Origin: an uncultured Lachnobacterium sp.
GTDB lineage: Bacteria > Bacillota > Clostridia > Lachnospirales > Lachnospiraceae
NCBI GenBank assembly: GCA_900550545.1
Contig: URSS01000018.1
Coordinates: forward strand, 1 to 47,779
Direction: 5' to 3'
Length of the DNA stretch: 47,779 nucleotides
Shown here in pieces: positions 8,388 to 18,013 of the stretch. Position numbers and translations under genes: made by a program. The notes below the pieces were generated by a model, which made no database searches, was not told the origin of the DNA, and saw only the letters and a program-made list of their open reading frames with translations. Within the stretch, counting starts at the first letter, position 1. Every line of letters starts with the position of its first letter.

Positions 8388-9251
8388 ATGTGGATTTTGT
8401 ATGCATTTGGCTCTGCCATGTTTGCAGGACTTACGTCTATACTTGCAAAATGCGGGATTCGAAAAACAGATTCAAACGTAGCAACGGCTATTCGTACCGT
8501 GATTGTACTGTTTTTTTCCTGGATCATGGTGTTTGTGGTCGGGGCGCAGAGTGGAATAAGAGATGTTTCCGTGACCACATGGATTTTTCTTTTTCTGTCT
8601 GGTGCAGCAACAGGTGCATCCTGGCTTTGTTATTTTAAGGCATTGCAGATCGGGGATGTGAATAAAGTTGTTCCGATTGATAAGTCAAGCACGATTCTGA
8701 CGATCGTATTGGCATTTTTGTTTTTAAAAGAGGAAATCAGCATTCCAAAACTCATCTGTGTGGTACTGATTGGTATCGGAACTTATCTGATGATCACCAA
8801 AAAAGAAACAGGCGGAGAGAAGAAGAGTGGAAAAAGCTGGCTTTTTTATGCGGTATTATCTGCAGTGTTTGCCAGTCTGACATCGATTCTCGGAAAAGTT
8901 GGAATTGAGGGGGTAAATTCCAATCTTGGCACGGCAGTTCGTACGATTGTTGTTCTGATTATGGCATGGATTGTTGTATTTGTTACGGGAAAACAGAACA
9001 CAATAAAAGAGATTGATAAGAAAGAACTTGGATTTATCTGTTTATCGGGGCTGGCAACAGGAGGTTCTTGGCTTTGTTACTATAAAGCGTTGCAGGACGG
9101 GCTTGCCAGTGTGGTCGTACCGATTGATAAATTGAGTATTGTAGTGACCATCGTATTTTCCTATATCGTGTTCCATGAAAAGCTCAGCCGCAAGGCATTG
9201 TTTGGATTGGCGCTGATCATAGGGGGAACACTGTGGATGGTTTTCATATAA
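8388..9251 (+). CDS. EamA/DMT-superfamily transporter
   Basis: A 287-residue inner-membrane carrier of the drug/metabolite transporter superfamily with ten predicted membrane segments. The two EamA halves (about 1-140 and 150-287) are strikingly alike. LTSILAKCGI pairs with LTSILGKVGI, GASWLCYFKALQ with GGSWLCYYKALQ, and VVPIDKSST with VVPIDKLSI. That indicates a recent or strongly constrained internal duplication. The substrate cannot be told from sequence. GAAGGAACAAGG precedes the ATG. The polyphosphate kinase gene starts 28 bases downstream, so the two are probably cotranscribed. Confidence 0.9.
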   Translation: MWILYAFGSAMFAGLTSILAKCGIRKTDSNVATAIRTVIVLFFSWIMVFVVGAQSGIRDVSVTTWIFLFLSGAATGASWLCYFKALQIGDVNKVVPIDKSSTILTIVLAFLFLKEEISIPKLICVVLIGIGTYLMITKKETGGEKKSGKSWLFYAVLSAVFASLTSILGKVGIEGVNSNLGTAVRTIVVLIMAWIVVFVTGKQNTIKEIDKKELGFICLSGLATGGSWLCYYKALQDGLASVVVPIDKLSIVVTIVFSYIVFHEKLSRKALFGLALIIGGTLWMVFI

Positions 9252-9279
9252 AACATATAGGATAGGAAGGGAAAGGCCT

Positions 9280-10749
9280 ATGTTAAAAGAATGGAAAGAA
9301 TTGGATAAACCGGGAGAGGAAGAATTAAAGCAACGCCTGGATGCTGCAAAAGAGAAACTGGCAAGACAGCAGCTTTTGATCAAGGAACAGAAGATACCGG
9401 TACTGGTCGTAATGGAGGGATGGGGAACCTCCGGCAAGGGGTACAGTATTGGCCAGATTATCCAGAACATTGACCCACGTTTTTTTAAGGTTGAGTCAAT
9501 GCAGAAAAAGACAGAAGAAGACGAGCGAAAACCGTTTTTGTATCGGTATTTTGCAAAGATTCCGGAGGCTGGAAAATTTGTATTCTTAGATACTGCATGG
9601 ATGGATGAGATTACCGACGCAAGTCTGCATAAAGAATTGTCGGATACGGCATATACGAACCGTATTGAGAGCGTCCGACGTTTTGAGCGACAGATGACAG
9701 ATAATGGATATCTTGTCATGAAGTTCTTTTTGCATATTTCCCAAAAGGAACAGGAAAAGCGGATCCGGAATCTAGAAGATGAAAAGGATACGACGTGGCG
9801 CGTCGGCAAGAAGGATTTGTGGCAGAATAAGCATTATGACAAATGCCTGGATGCATTTTCTTCCTATCTGAAAAATACGAACATGCCGTCTGCGCCGTGG
9901 TATATTGTGGATGCAAAATCAAAGAGATGGACAGAAGTTCAGATATTAGAAACACTGACGCGTGGAATCGAGATTGCATTAAGTAATCATCAGATGGCGG
10001 TTCCACTTTTGCAGAATGTGTTTCCACTAAAGCGTATGCCGCTGCTGGCAGAAATCCCTTTGGACAAGCAGATCGGAGAAGAGGAATACAAAAAAGAATT
10101 AAAGCAGCTGCAACAGCGCCTTGGCGAACTGCACAATCGTCTGTACCGCAAGAAAGTGCCTGTGATCATTGCTTATGAAGGCTGGGATGCTGCGGGAAAA
10201 GGCGGAAATATCAAACGGATTACCGGAGCGCTCGATCCGCGAGGATACGAGGTGCATCCGATCGCAAGTCCGGAGCCGCATGAGAAGGCAAGACATTATC
10301 TGTGGCGTTTCTGGACGAGACTGCCAAAGACGGGACATATTGCGATTTTTGACCGCACATGGTATGGAAGAGTCATGGTGGAACGTCTGGAGGGATTCTG
10401 CAGTGAGAATGACTGGATGCGCGCTTACAATGAAATCAACGAGTTCGAGAAGGAACTTCATGACTGGGGCGCAGTCATTATCAAATTCTGGGTACAGATT
10501 GACAAAGATACCCAGCTTGCCCGCTTTACGGATCGGCAGAATACACCGGAGAAACAGTGGAAGATCACCGATGAAGACTGGCGTAATCGTGAGAAGTGGG
10601 ATGAATACGAGACGGCAGTCAATGAGATGATCGCAAAGACGAGCACGACCTATGCGCCGTGGCATATTCTTGAGTCGGTAGATAAGAAGTATGCAAGAAT
10701 CAAAGCTCTGAAAATTGTAATTCATGAGCTGGAAAAAGCATTAGAATAA
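9280..10749 (+). CDS. pap: Polyphosphate:AMP phosphotransferase (two-domain PPK2)
   Basis: This 489-residue protein is a tandem PPK2 fusion of the class that phosphorylates AMP to ADP from polyphosphate. The N-terminal domain has Walker A GWGTSGKG at 47-54 and a Walker B-like FLDTAWM around D104. The C-terminal domain has GWDAAGKG at 301-308 and FDRTWYGRVMVE from 357. The C-terminal copy keeps the full PPK2 motif set (DRTWYGR), so it is the likely catalytic one. The N-terminal copy is diverged. Spacing puts it in a run with the EamA gene upstream and the acetyltransferase 11 bases downstream. No polyphosphate kinase ppk1 is in the window. Confidence 0.93.
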   Translation: MLKEWKELDKPGEEELKQRLDAAKEKLARQQLLIKEQKIPVLVVMEGWGTSGKGYSIGQIIQNIDPRFFKVESMQKKTEEDERKPFLYRYFAKIPEAGKFVFLDTAWMDEITDASLHKELSDTAYTNRIESVRRFERQMTDNGYLVMKFFLHISQKEQEKRIRNLEDEKDTTWRVGKKDLWQNKHYDKCLDAFSSYLKNTNMPSAPWYIVDAKSKRWTEVQILETLTRGIEIALSNHQMAVPLLQNVFPLKRMPLLAEIPLDKQIGEEEYKKELKQLQQRLGELHNRLYRKKVPVIIAYEGWDAAGKGGNIKRITGALDPRGYEVHPIASPEPHEKARHYLWRFWTRLPKTGHIAIFDRTWYGRVMVERLEGFCSENDWMRAYNEINEFEKELHDWGAVIIKFWVQIDKDTQLARFTDRQNTPEKQWKITDEDWRNREKWDEYETAVNEMIAKTSTTYAPWHILESVDKKYARIKALKIVIHELEKALE

Positions 10750-10760
10750 GGAGATTAGAA

Positions 10761-11969
10761 ATGAATTCAGTGGAAAATTATGGCTTGCGTTATTTGGAAC
10801 CAAAAGATTTGGATCAGTATAATGCGTTACTTCGTTATACATTTCAGGTAACGGAAGATGAACTTATTGCAACAGGCTGGAAGGATGAGGAAATCAAGCA
10901 GTCCAAGTTCCCGGTATTGGAACGTGCGGATGTATTGGGATGTTTTGATGGGGATACATTGATTTCCCAGTTTGCAGTTTATCCACTGAAAATGAATATT
11001 TATGGAGAAGTTTTTCAGGTAGGATTTGTCACAAGTGTCTGTACTTATCCGGAGTACACCGGACAGGGAATCATGAAAAAGCTCATGATACAAAGCCTTA
11101 CCCATATGAAACAGCAGGAAAAGTCTTTTGCTCTGCTATATCCATATTCGATTCCTCTGTATCATCATCTGGGTTGGGAAATTATTTCCAACAAGATATC
11201 TTTTAACATCAAGGACCGGCAGATTCCTACCAAGGTAAAAGCACCGGGCTATGTACGACGTGTGGCGTGGGACAGTTCTGATTTCCATGAGCTGCATTCA
11301 CATTTTGCATCGATCACGCACGGCTGCCTGTTCCGCAATGCTCTGGCATGGGAAGAGTACTGGCGTTGGGATGAGGACGATACAAATGTTGCGGTCTATT
11401 ACAATACAAAGGACAAGCCGTGCGGATTCATGGTATACCTCATCAAAAACGATATTATGCATATCAAAGAGATGATTTATCTGAACCGCGAGGCAAAGAA
11501 GGGACTGTGGGAGTATATACATGCCCACGATTCCATGATTGATGAAGTGCATGGAAATACGTATTTCAGCGAACCGATCGCTTTCGAGATGGATGATGGA
11601 GACATCAAAGAATCCATTCGTCCGTATGCAATGGGAAGAATTATTGATATCGAAGAATTTATAAAAGATTATCCATGTGATCCGGATGGTGGAACACTTT
11701 ATATTGAACTGGATATCACCGATAACCTTCTGCCTTGGAATGACCGTATTTTCCGTTTATGTTTTTCGGATGGAAAATGTACATTGACACATGAGCCGGC
11801 AGAGTACCGGCTCAAGATGGAGATTGGGACATTGACAACGCTTTTACTGGGCTATAAGACAGCCGAGCGTCTGTATGCATTAGAACGTATTGAAGGAAAG
11901 CAGGAAGCTGTGGACCGGCTCGATGATGTGCTGTTCCACAAGATTCCTTACATATCTGATTATATTTGA
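10761..11969 (+). CDS. Eis-like GNAT N-acetyltransferase
   Basis: This 402-residue protein has the Eis layout: an N-terminal GNAT domain, a second GNAT-like region and a C-terminal SCP2-type domain. The acetyl-CoA-binding part is recognisable at TSVCTYPEYTGQGIMKKLMIQ (about residues 91-111), followed by SFALLYPYSIPLYHHLGWE. Family members acetylate amines of aminoglycosides, peptides or proteins; the substrate here is unknown. AAGGAG precedes the ATG at a short distance, and the gene begins 11 bases after pap. It ends convergently with the MATE gene, overlapping it by 10 bases with no terminator between. Confidence 0.85.
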   Translation: MNSVENYGLRYLEPKDLDQYNALLRYTFQVTEDELIATGWKDEEIKQSKFPVLERADVLGCFDGDTLISQFAVYPLKMNIYGEVFQVGFVTSVCTYPEYTGQGIMKKLMIQSLTHMKQQEKSFALLYPYSIPLYHHLGWEIISNKISFNIKDRQIPTKVKAPGYVRRVAWDSSDFHELHSHFASITHGCLFRNALAWEEYWRWDEDDTNVAVYYNTKDKPCGFMVYLIKNDIMHIKEMIYLNREAKKGLWEYIHAHDSMIDEVHGNTYFSEPIAFEMDDGDIKESIRPYAMGRIIDIEEFIKDYPCDPDGGTLYIELDITDNLLPWNDRIFRLCFSDGKCTLTHEPAEYRLKMEIGTLTTLLLGYKTAERLYALERIEGKQEAVDRLDDVLFHKIPYISDYI

Positions 11970-13318
11970 TCAGAACCTGCCTGCATTAATTTTTTCCGAC
12001 AGTGGAAGAAGGCAGGAATCAAAAAGCAATCTGCAAAAATCCAAGCCAGTGGGCTGGCAAAACATGCCGCGGAATATCCAAACAGTGGCACAAATGCCAG
12101 ACCCACGAGCGCACGGGCAATCATTTCAAACACACCGGCAAATACTGCAAAGCCGGAAAATCCCATTCCCTGAATAAGAAAACGAACGATATTGACCAAA
12201 GCCAGCGGGATATAAAAGACTGCGTTGGTAATAAGAAATTGTCTTGCCTGTGCAACGACAACGGTTTCTTTCGGGTCGACGAACAGGTAAACAAGATTCT
12301 GACAAAAGACGATCAGCACAAGAAGAATGATGACAGAGTAGACAGCTCCAAGAATCACAGCGGAGCGGAGTCCCTGTCCAAGCCGGTCAAGCTTTCCGGC
12401 ACCTACATTTTGTCCGCCAAAAGTGGCCATGGTAGAACCAAGTGCGTCGAAAGGACATACCACAAACATGGAAATTCTGCTTCCGGCTGTCATGGCTGCG
12501 ACAGCAGCGGAACCGAGGGAGTTGACCGCTGTCTGCAAAATGACACTTCCGATAGCGGTGATCGAATATTGTAATCCCATAGGAAGTCCCATGATCAAAA
12601 GATATTTTACATAGAAAGAGTCCAGATTCCAATCCTCACGCTTCAGGTGAAGAATTTCAAATTTCCAGATGATCAGTATCAGACAGAGGATGCCGGATAC
12701 TGCCTGCGCCAGCACGGTAGCAAAAGCAGCACCAAATACACCCCAGTGAAAGACTACGATAAACAGCAAATCCAGTCCGACATTGAGTACAGCGGCCAGA
12801 ATCAGAAAAATGACCGGTGTGATGGAATCTCCAAGCGAACGCAGGTACGCAGATAATATATTGTAAAGGATGATGGCAGGTATGCCGGCAAAAATGACAA
12901 CGATATATTGATAAGATAAGTCAATAATATCCGATGGTGTGCGCATCAAAAGAAGAATATCACGGCAGAATACCACAGTAAGGACTGTGAGTGTACCTCC
13001 AAAAAGAATGGATAATACCGCAGAGTTTCCTACATATTTGCGGAGTCCGTCATAATCTCTTGCACCGAAACGCTGTGCAATCGGAAGGGCGAATCCGTTG
13101 CAGATTCCCTGACAGAATCCGATGATCAGAAAGTTGATACTTCCGGTAGCGCCCACAGCGGCAAGCGCAGATACACCAAGAAAGCGGCCGACGATAATTG
13201 TGTCCACCAGTCCATATACCTGTTGAAAAAGCATTCCCATAAGAAGCGGAACGGCAAAGCCGAGAATGAGTTTCATCGTAGAACCGCTTGTCATCTCTTT
13301 TGTTGTACCTTTTCCCAT
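11960..13318 (-). CDS. MATE-family multidrug/cation efflux transporter
   Basis: A 452-residue carrier with about twelve membrane segments. MATE features include FAVPLLMGMLFQQVYGLVD near the N-terminus, VDTIIVGRFLG, and the matching half-repeat beginning MGLPMGLQYSITAIGS. Members exchange Na+ or H+ for organic cations and drugs. The start at 13318 is preceded by AAGGAGGCAAATT. An ATG further upstream at 13372 has no ribosome site. The gene is alone on this strand. Long open frames on the opposite strand (for example 12002-12574) are shadows of it. Confidence 0.93.
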   Translation of the reverse strand: MGKGTTKEMTSGSTMKLILGFAVPLLMGMLFQQVYGLVDTIIVGRFLGVSALAAVGATGSINFLIIGFCQGICNGFALPIAQRFGARDYDGLRKYVGNSAVLSILFGGTLTVLTVVFCRDILLLMRTPSDIIDLSYQYIVVIFAGIPAIILYNILSAYLRSLGDSITPVIFLILAAVLNVGLDLLFIVVFHWGVFGAAFATVLAQAVSGILCLILIIWKFEILHLKREDWNLDSFYVKYLLIMGLPMGLQYSITAIGSVILQTAVNSLGSAAVAAMTAGSRISMFVVCPFDALGSTMATFGGQNVGAGKLDRLGQGLRSAVILGAVYSVIILLVLIVFCQNLVYLFVDPKETVVVAQARQFLITNAVFYIPLALVNIVRFLIQGMGFSGFAVFAGVFEMIARALVGLAFVPLFGYSAACFASPLAWIFADCFLIPAFFHCRKKLMQAGSDQI

Positions 13319-13424
13319 AATTTGCCTCCTTATCCTTTCGCAATGTGTATCTATCTTATCATGATTTTTCAAAACTTCAAGAGGGTAAAAAGCTAAATTT
13401 TATTTTTTTTAAGAGGGGGAATTC

Positions 13425-13453
13425 TTTACAATTTTATAAGGATGCGGTACAGT
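13425..13453 (+). promoter_or_regulatory. Sigma-A promoter for the hisC operon
   Basis: TTTACA at 13425-13430 and TACAGT at 13448-13453 are 17 bp apart. The next terminator on this strand is at 18014, so this promoter may serve five genes. Confidence 0.6.
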
Positions 13454-13530
13454 ATTGATAGTCAAAAAATCAGCCCATGCCAAAAGCAGCTTTCCATTGG
13501 CGGGGATGTTCAGCAAATAGAGGAGGCAAC

Positions 13531-14592
13531 ATGAAAAACTGGGAAAACAATATTCGAAAAGTCGTTCCATACGTTCCTGGCGAGCAGCCAAAGAAGGAGC
13601 GTATGATTAAATTAAATACAAACGAGAATCCATATCCACCGGCACCGGGGGTCGCAAAAGCAGTAGCAGATATAGACATTGACCGCCTGCGTCTGTATCC
13701 GGATCCGGTTGTGGCAGATCTGGTACAGGGCATTGCTGACTTTTATAAGGTAGAGAACAATCAGGTCTTTGTCGGAGTCGGTTCCGATGATGTGCTGGCT
13801 ATGATCTTTATGACATTTTTTAATGCCAAGGAGCCGATTCTGTTTCCGGATATCACATATTCTTTTTATGATGTGTGGGCAGAAATGCTTCGAATTCCAT
13901 ACGAGCGCATTCCGTTGGATGATGAGTTTAAGATCCGCACAGAGGACTATAAGAAGGCAAACGGTGGTGTGATCTTCCCGAATCCGAATGCACCGACCGG
14001 TGAATTGATGACATTAGAGCAGATCGAGCAGATCATTCAGGCCAATCCGGATGTCATTGTTGTGGTGGATGAAGCATATATTGACTTTGGCGGCGAGAGT
14101 GCATTGCCTCTGATTGATAAGTATGACAATCTGATTGTTGTACAGACATTTTCAAAATCCCGTTCCATGGCAGGATCACGTATTGGATTTGCAATCAGTA
14201 ATCCGGTACTCATTAAGTATTTAAATGACGTGAAGTATTCCTTTAATTCCTATACGATGGACACGATTACAATTGCAGCAGGTACTGCAGCAATCAAAGA
14301 CCGTGCATACTTTGAGATGACACGTGATAAGATTATAAAGACAAGAGAATGGACGAAGCAGGAATTGAAGAAACTCGGCTTTGTGTTTGGCGATTCCAAG
14401 AGTAACTTCATATTTGCCAGACATCCGCAGGTATCCGGGGAAGCTTTGTTTGAAGCTTTGAAAGAAAAAGATATCTATGTACGGCATTTCAGCAATCCGG
14501 CCAGAATCAATGAATATCTGCGTATTTCCATTGGTACGGATGAGCAGATGCAGGAGTTTATTGATTTCCTGAAGGCATATATAAATCAGTAA
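13531..14592 (+). CDS. hisC: Histidinol-phosphate aminotransferase
   Basis: HisC is a PLP enzyme that transaminates imidazole-acetol phosphate to histidinol phosphate, and in some bacteria also aromatic keto acids. The 353-residue protein shows KLNTNENPYPP near the start, the PNPNAPTG motif, the VDEAYIDF aspartate, the PLP lysine K209 in TFSKSRSMAGSR, and the C-terminal arginine in YLRISIG. GAGGAGG ends five bases before the ATG at 13531; an in-frame ATG at 13477 lacks such a site. No other his genes are nearby. The following gene starts only 35 bases later, so this copy is in an unrelated operon. Confidence 0.93.
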   Translation: MKNWENNIRKVVPYVPGEQPKKERMIKLNTNENPYPPAPGVAKAVADIDIDRLRLYPDPVVADLVQGIADFYKVENNQVFVGVGSDDVLAMIFMTFFNAKEPILFPDITYSFYDVWAEMLRIPYERIPLDDEFKIRTEDYKKANGGVIFPNPNAPTGELMTLEQIEQIIQANPDVIVVVDEAYIDFGGESALPLIDKYDNLIVVQTFSKSRSMAGSRIGFAISNPVLIKYLNDVKYSFNSYTMDTITIAAGTAAIKDRAYFEMTRDKIIKTREWTKQELKKLGFVFGDSKSNFIFARHPQVSGEALFEALKEKDIYVRHFSNPARINEYLRISIGTDEQMQEFIDFLKAYINQ

Positions 14593-14627
14593 AAGAATAA
14601 GTAAATCTAAGAAATGAGGACAAAATA

Positions 14628-15092
14628 TTGTTTAAGCATTATCTGATTGTTTTTTTTGTTTCCATGGTACCGCTGATAGAACTTCGTGGAGCAATTCCCT
14701 ATTCGCAGATATTTCATCTGCCAACGATACCATCGTACATGATAGCGATTATTGGAAACATGTTGCCGGTACCGATCATTTATCTGTTCGCGCGCAAAGT
14801 GCTTGTGTGGGGCGCGGATAAGCCGGTCATTGGCCGGTTCTTTACCTGGTGCCTTGAAAAGGGAGAAAAAGGCGGCAAAAAGCTGCAGGCGAAGGCCGGA
14901 AGAGGTCTTTTTGTAGCATTATTACTGTTTGTCGGAATTCCGATTCCTGGAACCGGTGCATGGACGGGAACATTAGCAGCAAGTATCCTGGACATGGATT
15001 TTAAATCTACCATTGCAGCAGTCATGCTTGGCGTACTGCTTGCAGGGATAATTATGATGGTACTGAGTCTCGTAGGAGTTAGTATCTTCTAG
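14628..15092 (+). CDS. Putative small multidrug export protein (COG2426-like)
   Basis: A 154-residue membrane protein with about four hydrophobic segments. It carries LIELRGAIPYS near residue 17 and the loop VGIPIPGTGAWTG near 105-117, both typical of the COG2426 family. The family label is historical and export has not been well shown. The start is TTG: TGAGGA at 14615-14620 sits seven bases before it and no ATG fits better. It lies 35 bases after hisC and 22 bases before the acyltransferase gene, so it is probably in the same operon. Confidence 0.82.
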   Translation: MFKHYLIVFFVSMVPLIELRGAIPYSQIFHLPTIPSYMIAIIGNMLPVPIIYLFARKVLVWGADKPVIGRFFTWCLEKGEKGGKKLQAKAGRGLFVALLLFVGIPIPGTGAWTGTLAASILDMDFKSTIAAVMLGVLLAGIIMMVLSLVGVSIF

Positions 15093-15114
15093 TCAAAGGA
15101 AATGTAACAATATT

Positions 15115-16410
15115 ATGAAAGAAAAGCAAAAGAAAATACGCTCTATGCCCAGACAGATCCGTTGGGATAAATTAGACAATACGGCACATTTATTTCCTTC
15201 CATTGCGGGAGAGAATATGACAAATGTATACCGGATCAGCGTGACGCTCAAGGAAGAAATTCAAAAAGAATATCTGCAGCAGGCGCTTGATATGGTATTG
15301 CCGAAGTTCGACGGATTTAATGTCCGGCTAAGGACCGGCGTGTTTTGGTATTATTTTGAGGAAAATGGAAAGAAAGCGCCGCGCGTGACCGAGGAAACGA
15401 TGTTTCCGTGCCGCTTTATTCAGCCGAACAGGAATCACAGTTATCTGTTTCGCGTCACATATTATCACAAGCGTATCAATCTGGAAGTATTTCATGTGCT
15501 TACGGATGGTATGGGAGGAATCAATTTTCTCCGGGAACTGACCTATCAGTATCTGCGTCTTGTGCATCCGGAACTTGGAGGGCAGAATGGACTGAGTGTG
15601 GATACGTCGTTGAGTCGTGAGGACAGCTTTGTCAGAAATTATAAAAAAGGCAGACCGAGTGGATTTAATAAGGAAAAAGCATATCTCATCCATGAGGACA
15701 GGCTGCCGGCAGGTGAATTTGGCCTGATGCATGGAAGAATGCCGGTACAACAGCTCAAAGATGTCGCACACCGGTATCACGCTTCGCTGAATGAATATCT
15801 TGTGACGGTATTTGTGTGGAGCGTATATACGCAGCTTTTGCATGGAATACCGGGCGGACGGCCAATCCGTGTGGCAGTGCCGGTGAATCTGCGCCCGTAC
15901 TTTGATTCCGATACGACAAAGAATTTCTTTGTCATGGTCTCTGCGGAGTTTCGTCCGCAGAAGGATACGTATACGTTTGAAGAAGTTCTGGCTATCATAC
16001 AGGAGAGCCTCCACAGACAGATCAACAAGGAACATCTCGAAGATCTGTTTTCTTACAGCGTGTCCAATCAGATGAACAAGCTCATGCGCCCGGTACCGCT
16101 TTTTCTGAAGAACATAGCGATGCGGATTGTGTATTCGAAGTCAGCGGTGGCCAATACGACAACAATTACCAATATCGGAAACATCAAAATTGACGAGTTA
16201 TATCAGCCATATATTGAGATGTTCCATTCGTTTATTGCCATGTCAAAGGGACAGTATCTGAAAGGAACGATCTGTTCGTATCAGGATACGCTGGTATTTA
16301 CGTTCAGTTCCATTTTTGCGGAGGCGACCGTACAGAAAGCCTTTTTCCGAAAGATTGCAGAGGATGGCGTAGAAGTAAGTATAGAAACAAACGGGGTGTA
16401 TTATGAGTAG
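15115..16410 (+). CDS. Condensation-domain-like (alcohol acetyltransferase-type) acyltransferase
   Basis: A 431-residue soluble protein with the HxxxDG active-site motif of the CoA-dependent acyltransferase/condensation superfamily, FHVLTDGMGG, with H127 and D131. A second family feature, VPVNLRPYFDS followed by GNFF-like TKNFF, lies about residues 261-274. Relatives are annotated as alcohol acetyltransferases, which transfer acyl groups from CoA to an alcohol or amine. The true acceptor is unknown. The ribosome site is weak and far (AAAGGAA, 13 bases from ATG). Its end overlaps the next gene by eight bases, which suggests translational coupling. Confidence 0.82.
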   Translation: MKEKQKKIRSMPRQIRWDKLDNTAHLFPSIAGENMTNVYRISVTLKEEIQKEYLQQALDMVLPKFDGFNVRLRTGVFWYYFEENGKKAPRVTEETMFPCRFIQPNRNHSYLFRVTYYHKRINLEVFHVLTDGMGGINFLRELTYQYLRLVHPELGGQNGLSVDTSLSREDSFVRNYKKGRPSGFNKEKAYLIHEDRLPAGEFGLMHGRMPVQQLKDVAHRYHASLNEYLVTVFVWSVYTQLLHGIPGGRPIRVAVPVNLRPYFDSDTTKNFFVMVSAEFRPQKDTYTFEEVLAIIQESLHRQINKEHLEDLFSYSVSNQMNKLMRPVPLFLKNIAMRIVYSKSAVANTTTITNIGNIKIDELYQPYIEMFHSFIAMSKGQYLKGTICSYQDTLVFTFSSIFAEATVQKAFFRKIAEDGVEVSIETNGVYYE

Positions 16411-17068
16411 ATGTCAGAAATGTAATGTGATCATTTTAGATCATACGGATCGTTGTCCGTTGTGCAAGCATGTTCTTGAAGAGGATGGAACTTCCACAGA
16501 GGATATGTACCCGAATGCCATTGCTGTCACAAAGAGATTTCGATTTCTGGAAAATTTATTTTTATTTTTGTCTATTTTGATTGAGTGCCTTCTGGTTTCC
16601 ATCAACTACAATGCTGACCCACAGGTTCCGTGGAGCATTGTAGCCGGACTGGTATTCATCTATGCGAATATTGTATTCCGACTTGCGATTGTAGGTAAAT
16701 CGGGATATATGTTTAAGACAATCAGTCTGATTATTCTGGCGGTTGCCATGATGCTTGGCATTGATTATGTGACGGGATATCGCGGATGGTCATTGGATTT
16801 TGTAGTTCCGTCTGCGATTCTTGTGGTGGATCTGGTTATTTTTCTGTTGATTTTGATTAACCGCAGAAACTGGCAGAGTTACATGATGACAGAGATACTG
16901 ACCATATTGCTCAGTCTGATTCCGGTTATTTTGCGGTTGATGGGAATGATCCACTTCAAATATCTCGTATGGATTGCTTTTGGAACCTCATTATTTTTAT
17001 TCCTAGGAACTTTGATCTTAGGTGACCAGAGAGCACGAACAGAGTTAAAACGGAGATTTCACGTATGA
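16403..17068 (+). CDS. Zinc-ribbon membrane protein (DUF6320-like)
   Basis: A 221-residue protein. It opens with a four-cysteine zinc ribbon (C4, C7, C18, C21: CQKC and CPLC), followed by about six hydrophobic segments from residue 47 on. The order of a short cytosolic zinc ribbon then a membrane bundle is that of the DUF6320 family as I remember it, and its function is unknown. It overlaps the acyltransferase by eight bases and the hydrolase by four (ATGA). The three proteins are therefore likely made in fixed ratio and may work together at the membrane. Confidence 0.78.
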   Translation: MSRCQKCNVIILDHTDRCPLCKHVLEEDGTSTEDMYPNAIAVTKRFRFLENLFLFLSILIECLLVSINYNADPQVPWSIVAGLVFIYANIVFRLAIVGKSGYMFKTISLIILAVAMMLGIDYVTGYRGWSLDFVVPSAILVVDLVIFLLILINRRNWQSYMMTEILTILLSLIPVILRLMGMIHFKYLVWIAFGTSLFLFLGTLILGDQRARTELKRRFHV

Positions 17069-17997
17069 TAGAGAACGAAGCAAGTGTTAAGGGACGTGTA
17101 ATAGCAGAACTTCTTTCCCATCTTACCAATGATCTGCAGATTGGAAAGAAAATCAAAAGCGGAGAACTTAGAAAGCGGTTAAAAGAGCCAGCGTGGCACG
17201 TGCCGGAATGCTTTAATATGACAAATATTGACATGGAAAACTTCTCCATGAAGCTGTTGTCCCTAAAGGAGAATCCGGGGCAGGATTATGTGATCTTACA
17301 GTTGCATGGTGGCGGTTATATGGGGGCGGTGCGCAATGCATATTATGTGTTTGCCGGCCTGTACAATGAAGTGAGCAAAGGCTGCAATGTGCTGACACCG
17401 GATTACCGCGTCGCACCGGAACATCCATATCCGGCGGCACTGGAGGATGCGCTCGCATCCTATCAGTGGCTTTTGGACAAAGGCTATTATGGGGAGCAGA
17501 TCATTGTTGCCGGGGATTCGGCAGGTGGTGGACTCGCCATGGCATTGTGTATGTATCTGAAAGATCATCACATGCCGATGCCCGGTGGAGTTATTGCCAT
17601 GTCTCCATGGACGGATCTGACAGCCAGCGGAGAGTCCTATATAACTAACTACGAAAAGGACCCTTTGTTTGGCAATACCAAAGAAAGCCTGATCTATGTT
17701 AACGATTACGCCGGAGATCACGACAAGATGGATTGCTATATTTCTCCATTGTTTGGAGATTTCCGGGGATTTCCACCGATGCTGATTCAGGTAGGATCAC
17801 TGGAAATGCTTCTGAGTGATTCCGTGTCCGTTGCAGCGAAGGCACGGCAGCAGGGCATTCGCGTACGTTTAAGTATTTATGAAGGAATGTTCCATGTATT
17901 TCAGATGGCATACCTGAATATACCAGAGTCAAAGAAAGCGTGGGCAGAAGTAGGAAAATTTATCGATGTACTTCGAAGCGATTCCTCGTTGGGATAA
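17065..17997 (+). CDS. Alpha/beta hydrolase, hormone-sensitive-lipase family esterase
   Basis: A 310-residue HSL-type esterase. The oxyanion motif is HGGG at residues 81-84 and the nucleophile elbow is GDSAGG with S152. The probable acid is D252 (MLLSDS) and the histidine is H277 (GMFHVF), so the triad is complete. There is no signal peptide, so it is expected to be cytosolic. The ATG overlaps the stop of the zinc-ribbon gene. Pairing an acyl-transfer enzyme with an esterase suggests making and removing the same ester bond, which is inference. A terminator follows. Confidence 0.9.
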   Translation: MIENEASVKGRVIAELLSHLTNDLQIGKKIKSGELRKRLKEPAWHVPECFNMTNIDMENFSMKLLSLKENPGQDYVILQLHGGGYMGAVRNAYYVFAGLYNEVSKGCNVLTPDYRVAPEHPYPAALEDALASYQWLLDKGYYGEQIIVAGDSAGGGLAMALCMYLKDHHMPMPGGVIAMSPWTDLTASGESYITNYEKDPLFGNTKESLIYVNDYAGDHDKMDCYISPLFGDFRGFPPMLIQVGSLEMLLSDSVSVAAKARQQGIRVRLSIYEGMFHVFQMAYLNIPESKKAWAEVGKFIDVLRSDSSLG

Positions 17998-18013
17998 GAG
18001 TGGAAGAGAAGCG

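Noticed and set aside
12002..12574. A 190-codon plus-strand frame opposite the MATE gene
   Set aside because: It is a shadow of the MATE coding sequence, with composition typical of antisense reading and no start signal.
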